Shown here in pieces: positions 31,813 to 38,752 of a stretch of 38,752 nucleotides of DNA. Source of the stretch: Bacillus thermotolerans (GTDB lineage: Bacteria > Bacillota > Bacilli > Bacillales > Domibacillaceae); NCBI RefSeq assembly GCF_000812025.2, contig NZ_JWJE02000038.1, positions 1 to 38,752 on the forward strand, given 5' to 3'. Under the pieces are notes generated by a model. That model saw only the letters and a program-made list of their open reading frames with translations. It was not told the DNA's origin and searched no databases. Each line of letters opens with the position of its first letter. Within the stretch, counting starts at the first letter, position 1. The position numbers and the translations under genes are program-made.

Positions 31813-31967
31813 GTTCATCCCTCCTTTCTTGCTTGCAACTATATCAGCGGAAATCGCAGCTAACAAAAGGGCTTCTAGAGGGAAAACAGGCCGTTTTTAA
31901 CCTATCCGTTTCTATTTTTTCACTAATAGATATAAGTCAGTGAATGACAAACTAAGGGGACATATTT

Positions 31968-32501
31968 TTATGAATACGCCAGCCCATGCAACGACACGCT
32001 GCTCACTGGCCATTGCTGTCGGTGAGGCTCATGAATTTCGCTGTAATACATCTCAATGCATTTAGAGTTCTTCAGCTGATCGAAGCAGAATTTCTTCGTA
32101 TGATGGACGAGGATTTCATGATGATCGAGTGAGATTACTGTCTTGCCGGAGGAATATCTTTGAATATTCGTGATCTCTTTGGCCACAATCCAACCGTTTC
32201 TTGTCTGCCGGCCGATCGGCTCCCTGGTAACAAACGGAATAAGCGTATATCCATACGACAACGCCACTGGGACAAGCTGTTTCTTGCTGACTAGCTTGCC
32301 GTACCGCTCCCGATTCGCAGATACACTTGTGCCGAAAAACGTAAGGAGCTGCTTAAGGAAGGTGTCGCAGCGCACCGGAAGGATCTCTGTTGTTCCGTCC
32401 TTATAAAACACTTTAATCCCGTCCCTGCCGCTCTCCTTCATATTCACCGGCACAAACGCCTGGCCCGCCGCAACAAACTGCTTAATATTCATCGAATCCA
32501 T
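31968..32501 (-). CDS. ComK-like transcription factor
   Basis: About 177 residues. The centre follows ComK: RCDTFLKQLLTFFGTSVSAN corresponds to the SCRFFGSS block, then a lysine-rich segment (GKLVSKKQLVPV), LIPFVTREP and NGWIVAKEI matching the FPTLS..CGWIS region. ComK activates competence genes by binding AAAA-N5-TTTT boxes. Relative to B. subtilis ComK the C-terminal ClpC-binding part differs and is shorter, so regulation by proteolysis may be lost. GGAGAGG lies 5 nt before ATG 32501. It is the first gene of the DUF1659-DUF2922-YvrJ-amidase cluster on the same strand. Confidence 0.72.
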   Translation of the reverse strand: MDSMNIKQFVAAGQAFVPVNMKESGRDGIKVFYKDGTTEILPVRCDTFLKQLLTFFGTSVSANRERYGKLVSKKQLVPVALSYGYTLIPFVTREPIGRQTRNGWIVAKEITNIQRYSSGKTVISLDHHEILVHHTKKFCFDQLKNSKCIEMYYSEIHEPHRQQWPVSSVSLHGLAYS

Positions 32502-32560
32502 CATAACCTCTCCTTTTCATTTTACTTTCACGTTAAAAACAACTGATATGTACAGAAAAA

Positions 32561-32585
32561 TAGCCTATTCCATCGAAATAGGCTA
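32561..32585. terminator. Hairpin upstream of the ComK-like gene
   Basis: TAGCCTATT / AATAGGCTA arms with a 7-nt loop and A/T tracts on both sides. It could end transcripts from upstream or act as an attenuator in the ComK-like leader. Confidence 0.5.
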
Positions 32586-33040
32586 CTTTCCTTTCAGACT
32601 ATAAACTGTTATGGGTGGAGAATCTTCTTACAAAAAACTCACAAATACTTGATATAAGGGAAAATAAGAGCGGAAAATACAGGATTGGCTATGGACTAAA
32701 GAACGAGGGGTGAAGGAAGGTATTTGGGTCTCATGTTTAGCCCGTTGTCCAATCATGAGTACAGCATACATTTAGGCGTTTGAAAGAGCAAAAGGGGAAA
32801 AAGGGACTATCCTTACTCTAAAAAGAAATTTATACAATCAAACTCACTGTTAAATAAGACTGAACAATGGTAGTTAATTTTTAGCCTTAAAAGGTCTAAC
32901 TAAGCAAGTCATACTTAATACAGAAGAGCCTCAATTTCTCTCTATCAAAAACGCTTAAACACTACGTATTACCACACAAAAAAGACATAAGCAGATCCCT
33001 CTCCCTCATATACTTTATAGAAAAGAGAGGGGGAATGCTT
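32586..33040. other. Noncoding region
   Basis: About 450 bp with no supported gene. Its right end carries the leader of the 25-residue peptide gene, including CCCTCTC (32997-33003). Confidence 0.4.
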
Positions 33041-33118
33041 ATGATGGAGATACTTGAGTTCTTTCTCGCTGGGACGGCCATCCTTGCATTGAAAGAACTA
33101 GCAAAGCTCCTTAACTAA
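33041..33118 (+). CDS. 25-residue hydrophobic peptide, candidate type I toxin
   Basis: MMEILEFFLAGTAILALKEL followed by AKLLN: a single potential membrane helix with a lysine-rich end, the general form of Fst/TxpA-like and holin-like small toxins. The strong ribosome site AGAGGGGG (33026-33033) is 7 nt from the ATG but can be paired with CCCTCTC at 32997-33003, which would silence translation. A strong terminator follows. I see no antisense RNA promoter with certainty. A leader peptide is an alternative. Confidence 0.5.
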   Translation: MMEILEFFLAGTAILALKELAKLLN

Positions 33119-33143
33119 ATCACCTTTTATTATTATCATGCTG

Positions 33144-33175
33144 AAAGCAGGGAGGATTTATCCCCTGCTTTTTTT
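33144..33175 (+). terminator. Terminator of the 25-residue peptide gene
   Basis: AAAGCAGGG / CCCCTGCTTT arms followed by a long T run, 26 bp after the stop codon. Confidence 0.85.
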
Positions 33176-33570
33176 CTTTTTCTTAATATTATCTTATTTA
33201 TTTTATGACGTCATTATGCGCCTTTAGGCGTCTATTATTGCGTAATCTAGCGGAAGTTAACAGACAGGCGGGAATATACCCGGGAACGTTCCTGCGAACC
33301 TACATAAGATTATATCCATATTTTTATAGTCATCCATTTCCTTCTCATACCGATCATTTCATTCGAAACTATAGACGATCTGGATGATAGAGAATTGGGG
33401 AGAGGCCGCCCGTTCTATTGGATCTTTGGCAGCCTTTATTCTATCTGAAAGCCAACTTCAGATAAAAACTTCTAAGTACAACCAGCTATACCTTCCATTC
33501 CAGACTTTCACTGATGGTTCAGCTTCCTAATCTAAGACCATTTCTCTTCGAAAAAAGCACTGGCAAACCA
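33176..33570. other. Noncoding region
   Basis: About 395 bp with no supported gene. A small palindrome CGCCTTTAGGCG lies near 33218. A 60-codon frame here (33205-33387) has no ribosome site. Confidence 0.4.
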
Positions 33571-33617
33571 ACACCCCAGAGATATCACCTAAACAGGTGA
33601 TATCTCTGGGGTGTTTT
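33571..33617. terminator. Strong hairpin terminator before the R-M locus
   Basis: Perfect 20-bp arms, ACACCCCAGAGATATCACCT and its complement, with a 4-nt loop and TTTT on the plus strand. It isolates the restriction-modification genes from upstream transcription. Confidence 0.9.
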
Positions 33618-33664
33618 AGAGTTATTATTAGTGTGGAAAATAAATCCACAAAGGAGCTGTTTTA

Positions 33665-34135
33665 TTGAGAAAGCAACAATTAAGAAAACTCTTACAGAAA
33701 GCTCTTCTCTTTCGACTAATGACAAACATTGATAATCTAGTAGAAAACGCTAAAATCTCTCATTCAACGCTCAGTTTTAGTGCCGGCCAGCAGCACAGCT
33801 GGTTTAATGACGCCTTCAACAATAACGAGGATATTTCTATTTCTTCACTAACGAAGATCCTCTCAGCAGTCAATGACAAAGTTGATCTTGCTGACTACAA
33901 ACTCATAGATCTATTTGATAAAAACATATTAATAATAGCATCTCGAATAACAGCTATCAAAGATGAAAAAGATGAACAGATTCCTTCTTTTATTCTAACT
34001 GAAAGAGAGCTGTTCACCGACCTACTCGGAGATTGGGGCCTGCTAAAAGCGAAGAAGAAACTATCAGAGGAAGAACAGCAAACTGCAGAAGAAGTCCGCT
34101 CTATTCTTATAGACAGAATAAAGGAGGAGCAATAA
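33665..34135 (+). CDS. Controller-like protein of the R-M locus, unknown
   Basis: 156 residues from a TTG start with AAAGGAG 8 nt upstream. Residues about 20-70 (TNIDNLVENAKISHSTLSF; ISISSLTKILSAV) look like a Cro/C1-type helix-turn-helix. The rest is helical and charged. It overlaps the endonuclease start (TAATG), so the two are coupled. A TGTGGA / TCCACA inverted repeat (33632-33650) touches its ribosome site and could be its operator. It may be an R-M control protein, but no C-protein box is recognisable. Confidence 0.6.
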   Translation: MRKQQLRKLLQKALLFRLMTNIDNLVENAKISHSTLSFSAGQQHSWFNDAFNNNEDISISSLTKILSAVNDKVDLADYKLIDLFDKNILIIASRITAIKDEKDEQIPSFILTERELFTDLLGDWGLLKAKKKLSEEEQQTAEEVRSILIDRIKEEQ

Positions 34136-35736
34136 TGGCTGACAGAAAAGTATGGTTTATCACTAGGCCTGAACGCGATCCGAAGTTTCACATTGATGCC
34201 TTGCAGGCGCTTCAAAAAGCCACAAATAACTTTCAGGATATTTGGGCCAGGAATCGGGAAGCTCATAAATGTTACGAAGAGGTACTTGCCACTGAAGGGT
34301 TGAAGCGTGACAACATCAGTGCAGATGGATCAGGGGGACGAACATGGGCTGCCATGCTTCGAACATTTGGATATATCTATATAACTCCATCTGGCACCCT
34401 ATCTTTAACCAAAGTTGGCGAAGCTTTATTGCAAAAAAAGAAAGTACGCGAAAATATTTCAAAACAAATACTCACTCTACAGATCCCGAACGCCTACTTC
34501 TTAGAGAGCGGCTTTCGCCCCAAATTCGAAGAAGACTTTCAAATACGGCCAGCCAGATTCCTAATACGACTAGCAAACCAGAAAGAACTGGATTATTTCG
34601 TGACAAAAGAGGAAATTACTTTCTTCGCCCTTACAGCGAAGAAAGACAATGAGTTACGGACTGTGACAGAAAAAATCCAGAAATTCCGAAAGGCTTCAGA
34701 GAAAGAAAAAGAAGACATGAGAGAATTAGTTGCAAGCACCTACGATCATCGGGAACGTTCAGACAAAGGAGCTCGCGACTTTGCATCCGCTCATGGCGAT
34801 GTTGCACACACCTTTATGATGCTCTGTGATTATACCGGCCTTGCGGATTATATCCGCGGTGATGCTTTGAGAGTGCCAGCTGACAAACATAAAACCACTA
34901 CTAAACAGTTGGAAGAATTAGAAGCAAGATACCCATTTAATAAGCGCTACCTAATTTCCTTAGAGCGTTTCTCTCAAAACGCTGGCCTTGATGTTGACAG
35001 TTACAAAGCCAGTGCTTTCGGTACAATAGGGCCAGCAACAAACCAAAATAAAAGCATCAAAAAGGTTCATCAGCTTTTAGCTCCATATCCGCTTCCTCAA
35101 GATCTTTCAGAGGAAGAAATAATGAATGTTCTTAAACAAGAGTTTTCAAGCAATGAAGCGAAAAAGTATACTGCAATGCTGAAAGAGTATCGGTTTGCTT
35201 CCCTGAATGAAGATTTCGTAGAAGCGTATATACTTGAAGAGGACGATTTAATATTTGAAGATAAGACAGCTGAAATTCTAAAAGCAATTGGTTTTGAAGT
35301 CGATCTGCGCCCTAAACCAGTCGTAAAAAACGTGCAAACAGAAATCGAAATACTAATACATGTAGATGATAATACTATTTGTATCATTGATGCGAAAAAT
35401 TATAAAAAGAAATTTCCTTTATCAGCACACCTCGCCTCACACATGGCATCTGAGTATATCCCAAATTACAATGGATACGCCGGAAAATCCGTTGGCTATT
35501 TTGGATACGTGACGGCCAGCGACTGGAGCGGAGAGCGAAATTTGGCCAAAATCACTGAAAAAGTTAAAGCTGCCGATCCATCTCTTAATGTGCAAGGTGC
35601 AATGTTCTCAGCTAAGACATTGCTTGGTTTTCTAGATTATTGCTTAGATAACGGTTTAAATAAAGCGAAAAGAAAAGAGTTGTTTATATCCTGCTTCATT
35701 AATAAAGGATATAAGCACGTTTCGGAAATGATTTAA
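34135..35736 (+). CDS. AlwI-family type II restriction endonuclease
   Basis: 533 residues. The N-terminus KVWFITRPERDPKFH, the block ISADGSGGRTWAAMLRTFGY and LQIPNAYFLESGFRPKFEED are landmarks of the AlwI endonuclease family, which cuts a few bases outside asymmetric sites such as GGATC. A PD-(D/E)XK-like centre is seen near residues 385-425 (EVDLRP; TEIEILIHVDDNTICIIDAK). The start overlaps the controller gene stop. A cytosine-C5 methyltransferase and Vsr follow, completing the module. The exact target cannot be read from the sequence. Confidence 0.88.
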   Translation: MADRKVWFITRPERDPKFHIDALQALQKATNNFQDIWARNREAHKCYEEVLATEGLKRDNISADGSGGRTWAAMLRTFGYIYITPSGTLSLTKVGEALLQKKKVRENISKQILTLQIPNAYFLESGFRPKFEEDFQIRPARFLIRLANQKELDYFVTKEEITFFALTAKKDNELRTVTEKIQKFRKASEKEKEDMRELVASTYDHRERSDKGARDFASAHGDVAHTFMMLCDYTGLADYIRGDALRVPADKHKTTTKQLEELEARYPFNKRYLISLERFSQNAGLDVDSYKASAFGTIGPATNQNKSIKKVHQLLAPYPLPQDLSEEEIMNVLKQEFSSNEAKKYTAMLKEYRFASLNEDFVEAYILEEDDLIFEDKTAEILKAIGFEVDLRPKPVVKNVQTEIEILIHVDDNTICIIDAKNYKKKFPLSAHLASHMASEYIPNYNGYAGKSVGYFGYVTASDWSGERNLAKITEKVKAADPSLNVQGAMFSAKTLLGFLDYCLDNGLNKAKRKELFISCFINKGYKHVSEMI

Positions 35737-35745
35737 GTGAGAAAA

Positions 35746-35772
35746 GCAGTCCATAGGGGCTGCTTTTTTTTC
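35746..35772 (+). terminator. Terminator of the endonuclease gene
   Basis: AAAAGCAG / GCTGCTTT arms with a TCCATAGGG loop and an 8-T run. It separates endonuclease and methyltransferase transcription. Confidence 0.85.
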
Positions 35773-35793
35773 ATTTAAAGTGTAAAATGAAAA

Positions 35794-35807
35794 GCATACT
35801 AGTATGC
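35794..35807. promoter_or_regulatory. Palindrome upstream of the methyltransferase
   Basis: Perfect 14-bp palindrome GCATACTAGTATGC, 50 bp upstream of the methyltransferase start and near a TATAAA box (about 35823). It is a candidate operator for the controller or for methyltransferase autoregulation. Confidence 0.5.
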
Positions 35808-35857
35808 AAGAACATATTTTCGTATAAATTATTCCCATGCGAGGAGAGATAACCAAT

Positions 35858-37102
35858 ATGATTTTTAAAAAAGGAGAGCTTTTCAACGGTCCCGGAGGAT
35901 TGGCTATAGGTGCAATAGAAGCTGGCTTTGTTCATCCGGAAACTGGCGAAGAATGGCGTATTGAGCATAAATGGTCTAACGACTATGACCCTAATGCGTG
36001 TGATACATACCGTCTCAATATATGCGACGATCCTGAAGATGAATCGGTACATTGCGGTCCAGTGCAGGATCTGCCTATAGGAGACCGGTCTGTTCTAGGT
36101 GACATCGATTGTTTTGCATTTGGTTTTCCTTGCAATGATTATAGCCAAGTTGGCGAAAAGCATGGTCTCGATGGCAAATTTGGCCCTTTATATTCCTATG
36201 GTGTGAAAGTGCTGAAATCTTACCAGCCGAAGTTTTTTGTGGCCGAGAATGTCGGCGGTCTTCAAAGTGCTAATGAAGGACAAGCTTTTATTAAAATATT
36301 AACAGAGCTTGAGGAATGCGGTTATCAGCTGACTCCTCATTTGTATAAATTTGAACAATACGGAGTCCCACAGGCACGTCATAGAATTATTATTGTGGGG
36401 ATTCGCAACGACCTTGCTGAAGAAGGCGTAGAATTTAAGGTGCCGGCACCAACGACTCCTTCATCAGCAGATTATAAAACTTCACGTGAGGCGATCATTA
36501 ATCCGCCAATTCCGGAGAACGCGCCGAACCATGAAATGCCGAAACATACAAAGAGAGTAAAAGAAATGCTTAGCTATATTCCTCCAGGAGAGAATGCCTG
36601 GTACGTAGGTATTCCGGAAGAATTACGTCTAAAGGTAAAAGGAGCACGCCTTAGCTCTATATATAAGCGCCTTGATCCCGACAGACCAGCATATACAGTT
36701 ACAGGGAGCGGCGGCGGCGGGACTCATATGTACCATTGGGAAGAGTTGCGCGCCCTAACCAATCGTGAGCGTGCAAGACTGCAGACATTCCCTGATGACT
36801 TTGAGTTTTGCGGCAGCAAAGAGGCTGTCCGAAAACAGATTGGCATGGCTGTGCCTCCCGCTGGGGCGAAGATTGTCTTTGAAGCCATTTTGAAGTCATT
36901 TGCCGGCATTGAATATCAGTGGATCCTCCCTACAAAGAAATTGCAGCTGGACACACTGCGCGGCAAACGCAAAGTAAATATAGAAGAAATTGAAGAGTCA
37001 GCTAAACAGGAGACATTAGAACCTGTGAAAGCAGAAGTTTATGAAGAAAAGGAAGAAACTACAGAAGTAGTTAGAGAAGAGCAATTAAGCTTTAAAATCT
37101 AG
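35858..37102 (+). CDS. DNA cytosine-C5 methyltransferase
   Basis: About 415 residues. Dcm-family motifs are complete: I (FNGPGGLAIGAIEAGF), IV with catalytic cysteine (FGFPCNDYS, about 87-95), VI (ENVGG, about 129), VIII (QARHR, about 171), IX/X (RERARLQTFPDDF; GMAVPPAGAKI). It forms 5-methylcytosine and protects the host from the endonuclease. ATG 35858 is preferred to 35837 because GAGGAGAG lies about 9 nt upstream. The C-terminus is an acidic glutamate-rich tail (about 360-414) that is not part of the usual fold. A Vsr repair gene converges from the other side. Confidence 0.93.
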   Translation: MIFKKGELFNGPGGLAIGAIEAGFVHPETGEEWRIEHKWSNDYDPNACDTYRLNICDDPEDESVHCGPVQDLPIGDRSVLGDIDCFAFGFPCNDYSQVGEKHGLDGKFGPLYSYGVKVLKSYQPKFFVAENVGGLQSANEGQAFIKILTELEECGYQLTPHLYKFEQYGVPQARHRIIIVGIRNDLAEEGVEFKVPAPTTPSSADYKTSREAIINPPIPENAPNHEMPKHTKRVKEMLSYIPPGENAWYVGIPEELRLKVKGARLSSIYKRLDPDRPAYTVTGSGGGGTHMYHWEELRALTNRERARLQTFPDDFEFCGSKEAVRKQIGMAVPPAGAKIVFEAILKSFAGIEYQWILPTKKLQLDTLRGKRKVNIEEIEESAKQETLEPVKAEVYEEKEETTEVVREEQLSFKI

Positions 37103-37112
37103 TGTAAATAAT

Positions 37113-37142
37113 GAGGAGACGCCTTATCCGAGCGTCTCCTCT
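37113..37142. terminator. Bidirectional terminator between methyltransferase and vsr
   Basis: GAGGAGACGC / GCGTCTCCTC arms with a 9-nt loop; TTTT follows on the plus strand. It overlaps the vsr stop codon. Confidence 0.85.
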
Positions 37143-37549
37143 TTTGATTGCTGAATAAACCTAGCCAAACTATCTATCGCCTTGTCGAAATCCTCTTTAA
37201 GTTCATGCTCCCACATTCTTTTGAAATGCCAGTTATTGTCCAGGTAGTATTTCCTGACCTCGGCATCCCGCTCCTTATTGCGGGCAAGCTTCTTATCCCA
37301 GTATTCCTGATTGCTTTTTGGTCGGTTACCGTGAATCTCGCAGCCGTGCCAAAAGCAAGAATCGATAAAAATAACTATTTTATATTTCTTGATTGAAATA
37401 TCAGGCTTACCGAACAGGGACTTATCGTTTTTCCTAAAGCGGAAGCCTCGTTTCCAAAGCTCGCGGGATACCCTGTTTTCCAGCTTCGACTGGGAGCGGA
37501 TCGCCTGCATATTCTTTCTTCTTTGCTCTTTCGTCATCATATCCGCCAA
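37124..37549 (-). CDS. vsr: Very short patch repair endonuclease Vsr
   Basis: 141 residues with Vsr landmarks: MTKEQRRKNMQAIRSQSKLE, LFGKPDISIKKYKIVIFID (catalytic Asp), CFWHGCEIHGNRPKSNQEYW (zinc and active-site His) and the KRMWEHEL end. It nicks at T:G mismatches left by deamination of 5-methylcytosine. Its presence fits the C5 type of the methyltransferase. TTG 37549 with GAGGG upstream is the likely start; ATG 37540 is an alternative. Confidence 0.94.
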   Translation of the reverse strand: MADMMTKEQRRKNMQAIRSQSKLENRVSRELWKRGFRFRKNDKSLFGKPDISIKKYKIVIFIDSCFWHGCEIHGNRPKSNQEYWDKKLARNKERDAEVRKYYLDNNWHFKRMWEHELKEDFDKAIDSLARFIQQSKEETLG

Positions 37550-37897
37550 AGCAATCCCTCACTTTCTTTGCTTTATTATTCCCGATAGTGAGGGGAAGAA
37601 CACTTTCGGTTGACGGAAGCATTCTGATAAAATGCTCCGTAAAACACTTTAGCTTCATAATAGAACGTCGTCTTTTTCCCCCAGCTTCCTCCACCGCTCT
37701 TCCCGTGCCGTCCGAGAGATAACCTGCAGGAAATGAAGAACCCATGCTATCCTTATACCAGGTCGTATTGAGGAGCTACATATATCCAGCATGACAATAT
37801 CGGCTCCGATACTCTTCGTAATGTCGTTCTATTCTTCTAGTATTATTTCCTTGTTACAACAAAAGTGCTACAAAGAATGATATCCAGAAATCCCCTC
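37550..37897. other. Noncoding region between vsr and the resolvase res region
   Basis: About 350 bp with no supported gene. A short coding-like stretch on the minus strand (KCFTEHFIRMLPSTESVLP) near 37600-37660 may be a remnant. Confidence 0.35.
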
Positions 37898-38017
37898 TAT
37901 CAAAAACCATGGTTTTTGAGTGAGATGAAAATCATGGTGAAAATCTCTTAGAATTTGAGGTTTTTCATATCAAAACTTATATCAAAATCTATGTTTCTAA
38001 AAGGGGTATTTTTGATA
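37898..38017. other. Candidate res site of the serine resolvase
   Basis: A 20-bp palindrome TCAAAAACCATGGTTTTTGA (37900-37919) and repeated TATCAAAA (37898, 37968, 37980), with the inverted TTTTGATA at 38010-38017. These fill the 130 bp upstream of the resolvase gene, as in Tn3-type three-subsite res regions. The last copy overlaps the TATAAT box (38016-38021), so resolvase could repress itself. Confidence 0.6.
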
Positions 38018-38057
38018 TAATAGAAGTGAAGGAATTGCTAAAAAAGGGGACATTTTT

Positions 38058-38615
38058 ATGATAATTGGGTATGCAAGGGTCAGTACGATTGATCAGTCAT
38101 TGGATTTACAATTAGATGCGCTAAATGAATTTGGTTGCGATGAAATTTTTAAAGAAAAAGTATCCGGTGCAAAAGATGACCGCGAGGAATTAAAACAGGC
38201 GTTGAGGATGCTACGTGCCGGAGATAAGTTTGTTGTCTACAAATTGGATCGTCTGGCCAGATCCACAAAACGCCTAATCGAAATTGCAGATGAACTTCGC
38301 GAAAAACAGGTCGAGTTTGTCAGTATCCAGGATAAAATCGACACCGGTACGGCTGCAGGCAAAGCGATGTTCGGAATGTTATCTGTTTTAGCGGAATTTG
38401 AACGGGATATTATTCGTGAACGAACCATGGCTGGCCTGAAAGCAGCCAGAGCTAGAGGTCGTAAAGGCGGAAGACCTAAAGTCAATCAACAAAAATTAAA
38501 CCAAGCTATTGCCTTGTATCATTCCCAGAGGATGTCTGTAAAAGAAATTCAAGAGGCTACCGGTATTTCGGCCCCAACATTGTATAGAGCATTAAAAAAA
38601 GAGCAAACCCAGTGA
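38058..38615 (+). CDS. Serine recombinase (resolvase/invertase)
   Basis: 185 residues. The catalytic domain has IIGYARVSTIDQSLDLQ (Ser9), then YKLDRLARSTKRL and MFGMLSVLAEFERDIIRERT. A hinge (RARGRKGGRPK) precedes a Hin/Tn3-type helix-turn-helix (MSVKEIQEATGISAPTLYRAL). It probably resolves plasmid multimers or transposon cointegrates at the upstream res-like region. AAGGGG is upstream of the ATG. No matching Tn3 transposase is adjacent in this window. Confidence 0.93.
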   Translation: MIIGYARVSTIDQSLDLQLDALNEFGCDEIFKEKVSGAKDDREELKQALRMLRAGDKFVVYKLDRLARSTKRLIEIADELREKQVEFVSIQDKIDTGTAAGKAMFGMLSVLAEFERDIIRERTMAGLKAARARGRKGGRPKVNQQKLNQAIALYHSQRMSVKEIQEATGISAPTLYRALKKEQTQ

Positions 38616-38630
38616 AAGGTTTGCTCCTAG
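38601..38630 (+). terminator. Hairpin terminator of the resolvase gene
   Basis: GAGCAAACC / GGTTTGCTC arms around CAGTGAAA, overlapping the stop codon. The following T run is weak. Confidence 0.7.
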
Positions 38631-38664
38631 TTAACTACTTGCAATCAGTTTAACTTTTTAAACA

Positions 38665-38752
38665 TGGACCTGAGTCAATATTTTGGACAGAAAAAAGTTA
38701 ACTCGTTAAGCTGACATGCGTATTAGGTCTTCCACTTCTTGAGGTGTTCGAT
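38665..38752 (-). mobile_element. Edge of a probable IS3-type insertion sequence
   Basis: TGGACCTGAGTCAATATTTT at 38665 resembles IS3-family terminal repeats. The minus-strand frame ending at 38706 reads RTPQEVEDLIRMSA, like the C-terminus of such transposases. The element runs off the window edge, so the call is tentative. Confidence 0.4.
38706..38752 (-). CDS. C-terminal end of a probable transposase (partial)
   Basis: Fourteen codons and a TAA (38706-38708) at the window edge: RTPQEVEDLIRMSA. The sense frame and the nearby TGGACC repeat suggest an IS3-family orfB, but too little is present to be sure. Confidence 0.35.
   Translation of the reverse strand, partial: RTPQEVEDLIRMSA

Noticed and set aside
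31880-31902. AAAAA-N7-TTTT upstream of the DUF1659 gene as a ComK box
   Set aside because: ComK half-boxes are AAAA-N5-TTTT and occur as spaced pairs; the spacing is wrong and there is only one.
33205-33387. 60-codon plus-strand open frame
   Set aside because: No ribosome site, no recognisable features, in a region of small palindromes.
1-38752. CRISPR arrays, tRNA and rRNA genes
   Set aside because: No regularly spaced identical repeats and no tRNA- or rRNA-like sequence were noticed on either strand.

Overview
The window looks like low-to-mid GC Gram-positive DNA from a Bacillaceae member. AGGAGG-type ribosome sites and TTG/GTG starts are common, and it carries Bacillus-type families (YhgE, YvrJ, DUF1659, DUF2922, ComK, DUF2200, DUF3967). 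A primase-like plasmid Rep gene, a MerR-like DUF3967 gene behind iteron-like repeats, a resolvase with a res-like site, a restriction-modification module and many nested mobile elements suggest a large plasmid or an integrated plasmid. The species cannot be named from the sequence.

Layout. 1-5500: a YhgE/Pip-type membrane protein, a small membrane protein, a short-chain fatty acid transporter with a damaged 5' end, and a TRAP permease remnant. 5577-7524: a secreted SLH / metallo-beta-lactamase / lamin-tail protein with a DUF3006 partner. 7600-8972: iteron-like repeats, the DUF3967 gene and a 56-residue zinc-ribbon protein. 9207-17038: one DUF2200 gene broken twice. A 7,272-bp Tn3-family transposon (9260-16531, AATTA target duplication) and a 199-bp Tn3-derived miniature element (16550-16748, AAATA duplication) lie in it 8 bp apart. 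Removing both restores a complete 116-codon gene. The large transposon carries tnpA-tnpI and, as passengers, a TPP riboswitch with its terminator and a HAD-Nudix fusion gene; an IS110-family element now separates switch from gene.

17200-19820: the Rep gene with 42-bp direct repeats, a large palindrome and a small Cys-rich protein. 20457-20803: a duplicated structured noncoding unit. 20813-29273: a four-helix membrane protein gene is split in two, its halves lying either side of 7.9 kb of other DNA bounded by a 30-bp direct repeat. That block holds a papain-like (YiiX-type) pseudogene, a decayed gene copy, the glycolate oxidase genes glcD-glcF with a CdaR-type regulator, a truncated unknown gene and an IS66 element whose two flanks do not match. 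29277-32501: a short tyrosine recombinase, then (minus strand) a ComK-like protein, DUF1659, DUF2922, YvrJ and an amidase. 33041: a 25-residue hydrophobic peptide with a masked ribosome site. 33665-37549: a controller-like gene, an AlwI-family endonuclease, a cytosine-C5 methyltransferase and Vsr. 38058 to the end: a serine resolvase with a res-like region and the edge of a probable IS3-type element.

Working together: glcR-type regulator plus GlcD/GlcF would oxidise glycolate. The R-M block is self-contained, with Vsr repairing the T:G mismatches expected from 5-methylcytosine. The riboswitch would have shut off the HAD-Nudix gene when TPP is high. All functions are inferred from sequence reading and family knowledge; no search was run.
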